Notes: generated by a model from the sequence alone, not told the origin. A stretch of 29,229 nt of DNA from JBKPDV01 sp046728075 (GCA_046728075.1 JBKPDV010000017.1:1-29229), one strand, 5' to 3'. Counted from the first letter of the stretch, positions 8,212 to 18,924 are shown. Program-made: numbers and translations.

Positions 8212-9467
8212 GCGGAGCCCTTTTTCTCGAGGGCCACGATCACCTCCACCCGGTGCGTGCCTTCGAATTGATCGTACAGGCGCGCCGAGAATACCCGGTA
8301 GTTGCTGTCGAGAATCGTCGTCAGGTCGCGCGCCAGGGTGGCCGGCTCGCAGGAAACATAGAGGATGCGGCGAGGGATCCGTTGCGCCAGGACAGCGGCA
8401 AGCTCTCGGCCGAGCCCGGCTCTTGGAGGATCGACGACGGCCAGATCGAAATCCGTCGAGTCTCGGACAGCGAAGGAGGAAACGGGCGAGGCCACGATGT
8501 CCCAACTTTGCCCGTCCGACCAGAGAGAGCGCGCGGCTTGCGCGTCGCGGATGGCGCTGCGGCCCGCGTCGACGGTGGTGACTTGATGTCCGGCGTCCAG
8601 AAGCGCGCCTGCGAAGAGCCCGTTCCCGCCGAAGGCGTCGAGAGCTCGTGCCGCGGGAATCTCGCGCGCGAGGTCCCGGATGTGCTCGTACAGGCGTCCC
8701 ACCAGATGCTTGTTGGCCTGGAAGAACGTGTCGACCGAAATGGGAAACGTCCGGCCGCAGACCTCGACCATCAACCTTGGCTCTCCCTCCTGCTGGAGGA
8801 GCTGCTCCCCTTCCACGACACGAACTCCGTCGAGTACGGAAATCATCTCGGCGGCGAGGCGCGGGGCGGCGGCCGAGTTGCCATCCAGAAGGAATCGGCC
8901 GAGCCGCAGTTGCGAGTCCGGCGTCTCGAGCAGCGACACCTCTGCCACGCGGGCTCCGCTCGCGGCGATGGCTTCCCGAATGCGCGGCAAGAGCTCGACA
9001 GTCTGCCGGGAGAGCGCCTCACAGTCGGTCAAGGGCTCGACGCGATGCGACCGCGGAGCGAAATACCCCAGAACCGTGTGGCTACCCGAGCCGGAGACAT
9101 GGAGTCGGCTGCGGATGCGGTACCTCGCCGGAGAGCTCTCGACCGCCAGCGAGCCGAAGAGCTCGGGCGCCTGCCCGCCGATCCGTTCCATCGTTTCCAG
9201 GAAGAGCGACCTCTTGGCTTGGAGAGCGGCGTCCCGCTCGAAATAGGCCCAGTCGCAGCCCGCACAGGAAGCGTGCGGCCCCGAGAGACGTTGCGGCGAG
9301 CTCTTCTGGATCTCCAGGGCTTCCCCTCTCCAGAAGTTTTTCTTCAGCTCCCGAATCTCGGCTTCGACCTCTTCGCCGGGAAGCACGCCCGGGATGAACC
9401 CCACCCCGTCTGAGGTGCGCGTGATTCCTTCGCCTGTCGGAGCGAGCTTTTCGATCGTGACGCGCAT
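8208..9467 (-). CDS. TrmA/RlmD-family RNA m5U methyltransferase
   Basis: SAM-dependent enzyme methylating C5 of a uridine in rRNA or tRNA. An N-terminal TRAM-like domain (EKLAPTGEGITR, FIPGVLPGEEVEAEI) is followed by the methyltransferase domain: FFQANKHL, SAM loop DAFGGNGLFAG, DPPRAGLG, catalytic Cys in YVSCEPATLARD and C-terminal FEGTHRVEVI. An iron-sulfur-like cluster region shows CAGC and a later Cys in LTDCEAL. The first Cys expected six residues before CAGC in RlmD-type proteins is Ser here, so the cluster may be altered or absent. The gene opens the comEC-miaA-hfq operon. A repeat array starts 8 bases before its ATG and no Shine-Dalgarno is visible. Whether the target is 23S rRNA U1939 or another site cannot be read from sequence. 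Confidence 0.88.
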   Translation of the reverse strand: MRVTIEKLAPTGEGITRTSDGVGFIPGVLPGEEVEAEIRELKKNFWRGEALEIQKSSPQRLSGPHASCAGCDWAYFERDAALQAKRSLFLETMERIGGQAPELFGSLAVESSPARYRIRSRLHVSGSGSHTVLGYFAPRSHRVEPLTDCEALSRQTVELLPRIREAIAASGARVAEVSLLETPDSQLRLGRFLLDGNSAAAPRLAAEMISVLDGVRVVEGEQLLQQEGEPRLMVEVCGRTFPISVDTFFQANKHLVGRLYEHIRDLAREIPAARALDAFGGNGLFAGALLDAGHQVTTVDAGRSAIRDAQAARSLWSDGQSWDIVASPVSSFAVRDSTDFDLAVVDPPRAGLGRELAAVLAQRIPRRILYVSCEPATLARDLTTILDSNYRVFSARLYDQFEGTHRVEVIVALEKKGSA

Positions 9468-9474
9468 GGGAAGT

Positions 9475-9571
9475 CAGTCGACAGTCTTCAGTTTCAGTCG
9501 ACAGTCGACAGTCGACAGTCGACAGTCAACAGTGGACCCGCTGCATTGTCTGTCGACTGTGAGCTGTCGAC
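9475..9571. repeat. Paired inverted 7-bp tandem repeat arrays (unit CAGTCGA)
   Basis: The left arm (about 9475-9536) contains repeated CAGTCGA with a few variants (CAGTCTT, CAGTCAA, CAGTGGA). The right arm (9550-9571) has the complement CTGTCGA, CTGTGAG, CTGTCGA. The arms could pair into a long imperfect hairpin. The element fills the junction between the stop at 9587 and the methyltransferase ATG at 9467. Confidence 0.93.
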
Positions 9572-9586
9572 GGACGACTTGCGCGA

Positions 9587-10249
9587 TCATGGCAGGAGCG
9601 TGAGCCGAGGAAGATCGAGTCTTTCTCGAAGCAGCCGGCGTTCCAGGGCGTGCACGGTCCTCAGCTCGGCGGCCTCGTCCATTCGACCGCTCGCGGCGGC
9701 GACCCGATGCGCGGCCTCCTCCGCGATCCCGCCGCGCTCGGCCTCGGGCAGGCCCTCGAGCAGCGAAGCGGCGAGTCTCCGATCCAGACGTGCGAGCGAA
9801 ACCTCGATCTCCGCCGGGCTCTTCGGGGAAGAAGCCAGCCGCCCGACCGACCGCCGTGCCGCTTCGATCGGGGCCGAGAGGTCGGGGCGCCGAGCCGCCA
9901 GGTCCGTGAGCTTCTCCTCGAGGTTCGCGAGAGCGGGCGCGACCTCCGCCGTTTCCGCTCGGCCCTCCCCGCTGCCCACGCGTGCTTGCGCGCGGCGTTC
10001 CCAGGCCGCCAGCACGGCGTCGCGGCAATATGCAAGCGAGTTGATCCTCCCCGTGGCCGCCCGCTCTTCCCGGCGAGAGAAAGCCTCGTCGATACCCTGC
10101 TCGATGGCTTCGATCGGGATGCCCAAGGCGCGCCATTCTTTCAGGAGGGCGAAGTCCTTCGGCGACAGAAGAAAGGGCGTGCCTCGACGGCGGATGAAGG
10201 CCGCTTCCGCCGCGGCGTAGAAGTCCCTATCCGCCGCGGTTTCGCTCAT
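9587..10249 (-). CDS. Uncharacterised helical protein
   Basis: Protein of 220 residues that I cannot assign to a named family. The N-terminal half (residues about 15-85) looks like a conserved domain, with RRRGTPFLLSPKDFALLK, LGIPIEAIEQGIDEAF and RINSLAYCRDAV. I associate this style with uncharacterised acidobacterial proteins, which is a recollection and not a search result. The remainder is Ala/Glu/Arg-rich and probably alpha-helical. There is no signal peptide or membrane segment. It overlaps the end of coaX by 23 bases and is the last gene of the valS-birA-coaX operon, so it is probably cytoplasmic and co-expressed with them. Confidence 0.75.
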   Translation of the reverse strand: MSETAADRDFYAAAEAAFIRRRGTPFLLSPKDFALLKEWRALGIPIEAIEQGIDEAFSRREERAATGRINSLAYCRDAVLAAWERRAQARVGSGEGRAETAEVAPALANLEEKLTDLAARRPDLSAPIEAARRSVGRLASSPKSPAEIEVSLARLDRRLAASLLEGLPEAERGGIAEEAAHRVAAASGRMDEAAELRTVHALERRLLRERLDLPRLTLLP

Positions 10250-11024
10250 GGATCAAAGAGAGCCCGGTCAGCGTGAGCAACGGGTCCACCTCTTCGATCC
10301 GCTCCGATCCCGCCCCGAAGAGCTCGGCGAGCCCTCCCGTCGCGATCACGCGCGGCCGGTGGCCGATTTCCTTTTCGATCCGCTCGATGACGCCGTCCAC
10401 GAGCGAGAGGTAGCCGAAGTAGAGCCCGGATTGAATCGACGCCGACGTGGTCCTTCCGACGACCCGGTCGGGCCGGCGGATTTCCACCCGCCACAGCCGG
10501 GCCGCCTTTTCAAAGAGAGCCTCGGCCGAGATCGTGATGCCGGGCACGATCACGCCGCCCGCGTACTCTCCCCTGGCTGTCACGACGTCGAAGGTGGTCG
10601 CGGTTCCGAAGTCGACCACAACGCACGGCCCGCCGAGCCTCGCATGCGCCGCGACCGCGTTGACGATGCGGTCCGCGCCGACCTCCTGCGGAACTTCGTA
10701 GAGGATCGGCATTCCCGTCTTGACCCCGGGCTCGACGAAGAGCGGCTCGGAACCGTAGAGCTGCCGGAAGGCCTGCTTCATCGGAAAGTTGAGCGACGGG
10801 ACGACGCTGGCCACGATGACATCGAGCGGCGGACGGTCGGCGCGATCTCCCACGAGCCCGGCAACGGACAGGGAGATCTCGTCGGAGGTCGCGTCCCGCC
10901 GGGTCGTCAAGCGCCAGTGACGCAGGAGCGCGCCGCCCTCGTAGAGGCCGAGCACGGTATTGGTATTGCCGACGTCCACCGCGAGCAGGGCCGAGGCATT
11001 CTGTTTTTCTCGGGCGGTCACCAT
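10227..11024 (-). CDS. coaX: Type III pantothenate kinase
   Basis: First enzyme of coenzyme A synthesis, phosphorylating pantothenate with ATP. It is the CoaX type of the ASKHA fold: N-terminal phosphate loop AVDVGNTNTVLGLY, the VVVDFGTATTFDVV motif, GVIVPGI and IATGGLAELFG. Length (265 residues) matches the family. The start ATG 11024 overlaps the birA stop (ATGGTGA) and has GGAGAG about 8 bases upstream; GTG at 11021 is also possible. The longer open frame upstream is a shadow over birA. The birA-coaX neighbourhood is common in bacteria. Confidence 0.94.
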   Translation of the reverse strand: MVTAREKQNASALLAVDVGNTNTVLGLYEGGALLRHWRLTTRRDATSDEISLSVAGLVGDRADRPPLDVIVASVVPSLNFPMKQAFRQLYGSEPLFVEPGVKTGMPILYEVPQEVGADRIVNAVAAHARLGGPCVVVDFGTATTFDVVTARGEYAGGVIVPGITISAEALFEKAARLWRVEIRRPDRVVGRTTSASIQSGLYFGYLSLVDGVIERIEKEIGHRPRVIATGGLAELFGAGSERIEEVDPLLTLTGLSLIHERNRGG

Positions 11025-11784
11025 CGTGTCATCTCTCCGCTCGTCATGACTTCCTCCCCCGACTTGGTGGAAATCCTCAAGAACCCTTCCGGAGTCACGC
11101 CGAGATACTGGCCGGTGATCTCGTTTCCGCCGCGGCGCACCGTAATCGAGTCCCCGGAGCGATGAACCGCCACCTTCTCCCACCGCGACGGTTCTTCCTT
11201 CCAATTCGGGTTGGACAACTCCCGGTCGAGGCGGTCCAGCACGCTCTGCGCCACGGCCGCGAGCGAGATCGGCCGGTCCGCCTGTTCTTCGAGCGTCGTC
11301 GCTCCCGGGACGGGCAGCTCCGGCGCCCGGCCGAGAACGTTCAGTCCGATCCCGATCGCGAGGTAGGTGTCCTCCCCCTGCGTTCGCGACTCGGAGAGAA
11401 CCCCGGCGAGCTTGCGTTTCTCCACGTACAGATCGTTTGGCCACTTCAGCCGCGCCGCGACTCCCGTCGCATCCTCAACCGCATCCCGCACCCATCTCGC
11501 CACCGCGAGCGGGATGAGCGTCAGCGGCTCCTCGGGCCGCGCCGGGCGCACGAAGGTCAGGTAGAGGCCTCGGCCGGCCGGCGCGACCCACTGGCCCTTC
11601 CGGCCGCGCGCCGACGACTGTGCCTCCGCCAGAATCACGGTCATCGGGAGGTTCTGATCCTCATCGAAGTAGAGCTCGATGACTTCGCGCGCCAGATCGT
11701 TCGAGGATCCGGCGACGGCCAGGCAGGCGAGGTTCTCGAAGTTTGCCCAGCGGCCGGCAATCAGACCGCCGTCCGCGAAGGCGA

Positions 11785-11788
<4 letters not shown>
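11018..11788 (-). CDS. birA: Biotin-[acetyl-CoA-carboxylase] ligase, short form without DNA-binding domain
   Basis: Activates biotin to biotinyl-AMP and transfers it to the lysine of a biotin carrier domain. Recognisable motifs are the biotin-binding region (SSARGRKGQWVAPAGRGLYL, related to GRGRxGR), KWPNDLYVEKRKLAGVL and GIGLNV. At 256 residues it has no N-terminal helix-turn-helix, so it should be a ligase only and not a biotin repressor. The start is GTG 11788, overlapping the valS stop as GTGA. A likely substrate is the carrier domain encoded at 16970-17425. Confidence 0.92.
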
Positions 11789-14451
<2,663 letters not shown>

Positions 14452-14474
14452 AAAAAAAGGGCTCTCGGCCCTTT
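14452..14474 (-). terminator. Rho-independent terminator abutting the valS start
   Basis: On the minus strand, AAAGGGC, a 5-base loop and GCCCTTT form a perfect 7-bp stem, followed by further T for a total run of seven T. It lies 25 bases after the stop of the receiver-protein gene. The T-run ends at the base before the valS ATG, so the hairpin would also sit in any read-through valS leader. Confidence 0.82.
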
Positions 14475-14498
14475 CCTATATCAGAAACCGTAAACGGC

Positions 14499-15803
14499 TT
14501 ACTCGGTCGAGGCTTCCAGTTCCTTGATCCTCCGCTTGATCACGATTTCGGCCACGTCCGGGATGACCTCCCACGCGATCTCGCGGACGACCCGGTCCGA
14601 GAGTTTTTCCACGACGCGGCGGGCGAGCTTTTCGATCTGATCATCGCTCCAGTCGTTCCCGCCCGACTTCGCGACGTTCGACAGCATTTGAGTCAGCTCG
14701 GGGATCGAGGATTTCTGCGCCAGCGCTTCGATCTCGCGGGAAACCTCACCGCGGGACCCCTCCAGCCCTCGCTCGGGCGGATGCTCGAATTCCAGGGCCT
14801 CGACTTCATGGTGAACCTCGAAAGCCTCCTCCAGCTCCTCGGACGCCTCCGGCGTCGGAGGGGCCGACGAAACGCTCGCCTCTTGTGCGGCGAGCAGTTT
14901 CATCGGAGGTTTCTCGGTTGGAGGCTCGAAGGCCGCCGGTTCGGAGGACGGCGGAGCCGGCGCTGGAGAGGGCATCGGAATCGCGACCGTGGACTCGCTG
15001 TCGCCCCGCCCTTCCCCGAATGCCGCCACCTCGTGTGGAGCTTCCGTCTCGTCTGTCTCGTCTGTGGCGAACTCTGGCTCCGCCGCTTTTTCCGACTCCT
15101 CGCGCAGCCACGGGGGCGGCGCTTCCTGCCCGCTCTCCTCCTTCCCCGAGGAAACAGGCGCTTCCACTTTGGCTGCGGTTGGGGGTTCCTCCGCAAGAGT
15201 GGGGTCGGGGTGCGACTTCTCGAATTCCTGGATCGCCGAGTCCACGCCCCCGCGCCCGTATTCTTCCTCGAACGGATCGAGGCCTCGGGGGGGCATCCGA
15301 ACCGCGGCGGTAAAGTCGTCCGCGGAGAATCCGACATCGAACGGGGCTTCTTCGGCCTCGGCCGGGGCATGTGGCACGGACGCGACAGGCATCGGGGCCG
15401 TCGCTCCCGAGGGCGCGCTCTCGTATGCGGCCGGCCCGCGGTCCAGCAGCAATTCGACCTGTGCGATCAGTTGCTGCGAGTCGAAGGGCTTGGAGACGAT
15501 CGCGTCGGCGCCAATGCGCTCGGCCCTCTCGCGGTCGAAGGGCTCGAAAGTGCCCGACAGAAGAATCACGGGAATCCGAGCGGTGGCGGGACTGCTCTTG
15601 ATGGCCTCGCAGACCTCGTAGCCGTTCTTCTCCGGCATCACGACGTCGGCAAGAACGAGGTCCGGGCGATCCTGCTGGATGCGCTCGAGCGCCTTTTGCC
15701 CATTGGAGACGCAGACCAACTCGTAGCCGCTGTCCGAGAAGGTCAGCTCCACGACCTTCTGGATCGTCAGGCTATCGTCCGCCAGCAGAATCTTTTTTGG
15801 CAT
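14499..15803 (-). CDS. Receiver-domain protein with long acidic linker and conserved C-terminal helix
   Basis: 434-residue response-regulator-like protein. The N-terminal receiver (residues 1-125) has ILLADD, phospho-acceptor Asp in LVLADVVMPEKNGYEV, LLSGT and VSKPFDS. Residues about 140-370 are a low-complexity Glu/Pro/Ala linker, probably disordered. The last 50 residues are well ordered in appearance (DQIEKLARRVVEKLSDRV, then REIAWEVIPDVAEIVIKRR) and resemble the helical tail of receiver proteins I associate with Acidobacteriota and myxobacteria, where partners are usually unknown. There is no DNA-binding domain. A TTGACA promoter lies upstream and a terminator downstream, so it is probably a single-gene unit. 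Confidence 0.88.
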   Translation of the reverse strand: MPKKILLADDSLTIQKVVELTFSDSGYELVCVSNGQKALERIQQDRPDLVLADVVMPEKNGYEVCEAIKSSPATARIPVILLSGTFEPFDRERAERIGADAIVSKPFDSQQLIAQVELLLDRGPAAYESAPSGATAPMPVASVPHAPAEAEEAPFDVGFSADDFTAAVRMPPRGLDPFEEEYGRGGVDSAIQEFEKSHPDPTLAEEPPTAAKVEAPVSSGKEESGQEAPPPWLREESEKAAEPEFATDETDETEAPHEVAAFGEGRGDSESTVAIPMPSPAPAPPSSEPAAFEPPTEKPPMKLLAAQEASVSSAPPTPEASEELEEAFEVHHEVEALEFEHPPERGLEGSRGEVSREIEALAQKSSIPELTQMLSNVAKSGGNDWSDDQIEKLARRVVEKLSDRVVREIAWEVIPDVAEIVIKRRIKELEASTE

Positions 15804-15827
15804 GGGCTTAAGGTAAAGCGACTCAAA

Positions 15828-15856
15828 AAGTTACACGTGCTCGAGGAGACTGTCAA
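15828..15856 (-). promoter_or_regulatory. Candidate sigma70-type promoter for the receiver-protein gene
   Basis: On the minus strand TTGACA (15856-15851) is followed after 17 bases by TAACTT (15833-15828), with TG just before the -10. The -35 is perfect and the -10 is weak. Transcription would begin about 18 bases before the ATG at 15803. It lies between the repeat array at 15864-15930 and the gene. Confidence 0.5.
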
Positions 15857-15863
15857 TCGAGAA

Positions 15864-15930
15864 GGTGTTAGGTGATAGGTGTTGGGTCGTAGGGAACGTT
15901 CGGACCGCCGACCACCGACCACCCACCATC
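15864..15930. repeat. Paired inverted 7-bp tandem repeat arrays (GGTGTTA / GACCACC)
   Basis: The left arm has four units in 7-base register (GGTGTTA, GGTGATA, GGTGTTG, GGTCGTA). The right arm has four (GACCGCC, GACCACC, GACCACC, CACCATC). The arms are partly complementary (GGTG against CACC). The right arm ends exactly at the HMG-CoA lyase stop codon (15930-15932). Confidence 0.87.
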
Positions 15931-16874
15931 TATGTCCTCTCGGGGGCCCACACGGCGGCCAGATACCGTCCGGGCGGGCGATGCCCAATCGCTTCTGCGA
16001 GATAGCGCGATGCTTCGACCACTTTCGGCAGAGCCACTCCGGTTTCCACGCCCAGGCCCCCGAGCATGTAGAGCAGGTCCTCGGTGGCCAGGTTTCCCGC
16101 TGCCCCGGGAGCATAGGGACATCCCCCGAGGCCGCCGGCGGAGGCATCGAACGTGGTGATCCCGCACTGAAGACCGGCGTAGACGTTGGCAAGAGCCGTG
16201 CCCCGCGTATCGTGAAAGTGGAGAGCGAGCACGCCGCGGGTCACCCCCGACTCGTAGAGCGTTTCGACAACATCATAGACGCCGGAAGGGGTCGCCACGC
16301 CGATCGTGTCGCCCAGCGAGATCTCGTCGACGGGAAGATCGAGCAGCTTGTGCACGACCTCGCGAACCGCCTCCGGAGAAATGACGCCTTCGTACGGGCA
16401 ACCGAAGGCTGTCGAAACGTACGCGCGGACGCGAATCCCTTCTTCCTTGGCGCGCGCGACGACGGGGCGGAAGCGCTCGATCGACTCATCGACTCCGGCG
16501 TGGATGTTGTGCCGGTTGAAGGTCTCCGAGGCGGCCGTGAAAACGGCGATCTCGAGAACTCCGGCCGAGAGCGCGCGCTCGAGTCCCTTGACGTTCGGCA
16601 CCAGCGCCGGATAGCGCACGCCGCTCGCTCGATGGATCCGGCGAAAGACTTCTTCGGTGTCCGCGAGCTGCGGGATCGACCGCGGCGAAACGAACGAGCC
16701 TGCCTCGATCGCCGGCAGCCCCGACGCGGTCAATCGGTCGATGAAACCGACCTTCACGTCGACTGAGAGGCGCTCCGCTTCGTTCTGGAGCCCGTCCCTG
16801 GGCCCAACCTCGTAAACGGTGACGCGCTGCGGCAAGTGCGGGCGCTGGATGGCATGTTCTTCCCAGGTGTCCAT
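15930..16874 (-). CDS. mvaB: Hydroxymethylglutaryl-CoA lyase
   Basis: Cleaves HMG-CoA to acetyl-CoA and acetoacetate, the last step of leucine degradation. It is a TIM-barrel enzyme of the HMGL/DRE family: VYEVGPRDGLQNE near residue 20 (metal-binding Asp27), LHFHDTRG near 218 (His219 and His221), and the signature GGLGGCPYAPG at 247-257 with catalytic Cys252, followed by AAGN. Length (314 residues) is right for the bacterial enzyme. It lies downstream of the methylcrotonyl-CoA carboxylase alpha genes on the same strand, separated by a repeat array whose edge is 8 bases from this ATG. No clear Shine-Dalgarno is seen. Confidence 0.94.
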   Translation of the reverse strand: MDTWEEHAIQRPHLPQRVTVYEVGPRDGLQNEAERLSVDVKVGFIDRLTASGLPAIEAGSFVSPRSIPQLADTEEVFRRIHRASGVRYPALVPNVKGLERALSAGVLEIAVFTAASETFNRHNIHAGVDESIERFRPVVARAKEEGIRVRAYVSTAFGCPYEGVISPEAVREVVHKLLDLPVDEISLGDTIGVATPSGVYDVVETLYESGVTRGVLALHFHDTRGTALANVYAGLQCGITTFDASAGGLGGCPYAPGAAGNLATEDLLYMLGGLGVETGVALPKVVEASRYLAEAIGHRPPGRYLAAVWAPERT

Positions 16875-16882
16875 CTGGCTAA

Positions 16883-16973
16883 AGCTATCAGCTGTCAGCT
16901 CTCAGCTGTCAGCCGGAAGCGGACTTCCGCGGTCCTTTGCTGAAAGCTGAAAGCTGAGAGCTGAAAGCTCTAC
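16883..16973. repeat. Paired inverted 7-bp tandem repeat arrays (AGCTGTC / GCTGAAA)
   Basis: The left arm is AGCTATC, AGCTGTC, AGCTCTC, AGCTGTC (16883-16910). The right arm is GCTGAAA, GCTGAAA, GCTGAGA, GCTGAAA plus a partial unit (16939-16973). The reverse complement of the right arm aligns with the left arm in register as AGCTNTC, so a long hairpin with about a 28-base loop is possible. The right arm runs into the stop codon of the biotin carrier gene. Confidence 0.94.
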
Positions 16974-17425
16974 TCGATCTCCACCAGCTCAACGCCGGCA
17001 TCAACCAGATCTCCTTGATTGAAGCGAACCGCCGCCACGATCCCCTCCCGGGGCGACCGAATGGCGTGCTCCATCTTCATCGCCTCGACGATGACGACGA
17101 CCTGTCCCCGCTCGACGCGGTCGCCGGCAGCCACCTCGACTCTTCGCACGCGTCCGGGCATGGGTGAGACGAGATTGCCGGTTTCACGGGCGCGCGCGGC
17201 AAGGCTCGACGCCTGGAGTGCCTCGAAAGCGCGTCCCTGGCACCAGATTCGGAGAGCGTCTCCCACGCGCGCGCTCCGGACAGACACGATGCGTCCCTCG
17301 ATCTCGATCCCAACGAGTCGGCCGTTTAGCCGTCTCTCTCGAAAGGAGACGCGCCGATCCCCCAGAAGCGCCGTCTCCTCCTCCAGTCGGACATCGAGCG
17401 ACTCCGTGCCGCAGGCGATCTTCAC
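16970..17425 (-). CDS. Biotin carrier (BT-BCCP) part of 3-methylcrotonyl-CoA carboxylase alpha, separate gene
   Basis: 151-residue protein corresponding to the C-terminal third of an acyl-CoA carboxylase alpha chain. Residues about 1-80 match the position of the BT linker domain that docks to the beta subunit. Residues about 84-151 are the biotinyl domain, with SPMPGRV and EAMKMEH (biotin-accepting Lys117). The start GTG 17425 overlaps the biotin carboxylase stop as GTGA. In the usual enzyme this is one polypeptide of about 650-670 residues; 500 plus 151 here gives the same total. It could be a natural gene split or a one-base frameshift. The overlap pattern matches the rest of this locus, which favours a real split. 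Confidence 0.87.
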   Translation of the reverse strand: MKIACGTESLDVRLEEETALLGDRRVSFRERRLNGRLVGIEIEGRIVSVRSARVGDALRIWCQGRAFEALQASSLAARARETGNLVSPMPGRVRRVEVAAGDRVERGQVVVIVEAMKMEHAIRSPREGIVAAVRFNQGDLVDAGVELVEIE

Positions 17426-18924
17426 GAGCCCGGCCGCCACCCCGAGGTTTCGTCCCAGGGTTCCAGGAATCGGCGTGCCTCGCCGCCGCGAGGAGCGCCG
17501 TGAGAAAGCTCCAGCGCGGCGGCGATCCAGACGGCATCCGGGGTTGGAGGGACCGCGGCCGGCGGCAGCCGCGACACCAGGTCTGTCGCGTAGCGCCCGG
17601 ACACAAAATCCTCCGAGGCCAGAACCGCATCGAGCAGGGGCGCGTTTGTTTCGACGCCGAGGACGACCCATTCCGCCAGAGCCCGGAGAGCGCGGGCGAT
17701 GGCGGCGGGACGGCCGGGGGCGGATACGACCAGCTTGGCGAGAAGCGGATCGTAGTCGAGACCAATCGTGGACCCCTCCTGGACGCCCGCGTCCACCCGG
17801 ACGCCCGGGCCGGAAGGTTCTTCCCACGCCAGCAGCCGCCCCGCGCGCGGCAGGAAGGAGACCGGATCTTCTGCGTAGAGTCTCAGCTCGATCGCGTGGC
17901 CCCGCGGAGCGAGGCTTCCCCGGCGCCACGCCTCCGGAAGAAGGTCGCCCTGCGCGACCTCGATCTGGGCGCGGACCAGATCGAGGCCGAGCGTCTCTTC
18001 GGTGATGGGATGCTCGACCTGGAGGCGCGTGTTCATCTCCAGAAAATAGAAACGGCCCGCCTCGTCCAGCAGAAACTCGACGGTTCCCGCCCCCACGTAT
18101 CCGACCGCCCGCGCCGCCTCCGCCGCGGCCAGGCCCATCTTCCCGCGCAGAGCCGGATCGAGTGCGAGGCTGGGCGTCTCTTCCACGATCTTCTGGTGCC
18201 GCCGCTGAACGCTGCACTCGCGCTCGAAGAGATGGGCGACATTGCCCGAGCGATCCCCGAAAATCTGAAACTCCACGTGGCGGGGCCTCTCGAAGAATCG
18301 CTCGAGATAGACGCGGTCGGATCCGAACGCTGCCCGCGCCACGCGGCGAGCTTCCGAGAGCGCGGCCGGAAGATCCTGAGCGGAATCGACGCGAGACATC
18401 CCCTTGCCTCCACCGCCGGCCGACGCCTTCACCAGGACCGGGAAGCCGATCTCCACCGCTTGCGCCACCAGCGCCTCGTCGCTCTGCGCGGACTCGTCCG
18501 ATCCCGGGACGACCGGGACTCCGGCCTCCCGCATCCGGCGGCGGGCCCGCACCTTGTCACCCATCTCCTCAATCGCGGCGGGCGGCGGCCCGATCCAGAG
18601 GAGGCCGGCCTCGCTCACGGCGCGCGCGAACTCGGCGCTCTCGGAAAGGAAGCCATATCCCGGATGCACCGCGTCAGCGCCGGCTCCGTGGGCCGCGGCC
18701 AGCAGCTTCGGGATCGAGAGGTAGGTCTCGAGCGGCGAGCCCGATCCCAGGGACATCGCCCGATCCATCTGCCCGATGTGCGCGGCGTCCGCCTCCGCAT
18801 CGGCGTAAACGCCGACAGGCTCGATGCCCATTTCTCGCGCGGTTCGCGCGACGCGCACGGCGATCTCGCCGCGGTTGGCGATCAGAAGAGATCGGATCTT
18901 TGGAGAATCGGTCGATCGGTTCAT
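17422..18924 (-). CDS. Biotin carboxylase part of 3-methylcrotonyl-CoA carboxylase alpha
   Basis: ATP-grasp enzyme that carboxylates biotin on the carrier domain. Features: LLIANRGEIAVRVARTAREM, HPGYGFLSE, ATP-binding loop KASAGGGGKGM, CSVQRRHQKIVEETPS, EMNTRLQVEHPITEETLGLDLVRAQ and RLYAEDP. The IVEETPS and GLDLVRAQIEVAQG forms are those of acyl-CoA carboxylases (MCC/PCC), and the liu-type neighbours point to methylcrotonyl-CoA. The protein ends with WDETSGWRPGS at the expected boundary with the BT domain. The ATG at 18924 sits inside an 8-bp repeat array. The upstream repeat copy holds an out-of-frame ATG that encodes only Met-Asn-Arg before a stop. Confidence 0.93.
   Translation of the reverse strand: MNRSTDSPKIRSLLIANRGEIAVRVARTAREMGIEPVGVYADAEADAAHIGQMDRAMSLGSGSPLETYLSIPKLLAAAHGAGADAVHPGYGFLSESAEFARAVSEAGLLWIGPPPAAIEEMGDKVRARRRMREAGVPVVPGSDESAQSDEALVAQAVEIGFPVLVKASAGGGGKGMSRVDSAQDLPAALSEARRVARAAFGSDRVYLERFFERPRHVEFQIFGDRSGNVAHLFERECSVQRRHQKIVEETPSLALDPALRGKMGLAAAEAARAVGYVGAGTVEFLLDEAGRFYFLEMNTRLQVEHPITEETLGLDLVRAQIEVAQGDLLPEAWRRGSLAPRGHAIELRLYAEDPVSFLPRAGRLLAWEEPSGPGVRVDAGVQEGSTIGLDYDPLLAKLVVSAPGRPAAIARALRALAEWVVLGVETNAPLLDAVLASEDFVSGRYATDLVSRLPPAAVPPTPDAVWIAAALELSHGAPRGGEARRFLEPWDETSGWRPGS

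Noticed and set aside
9475..9571. Repeat array considered as a CRISPR
   Set aside because: Units are only 7 bp and directly adjacent, with no spacers and no cas genes in the window.
14452..14498. T-box-type leader for valS
   Set aside because: Only about 47 bases are available and no T-box sequence or specifier stem is present.
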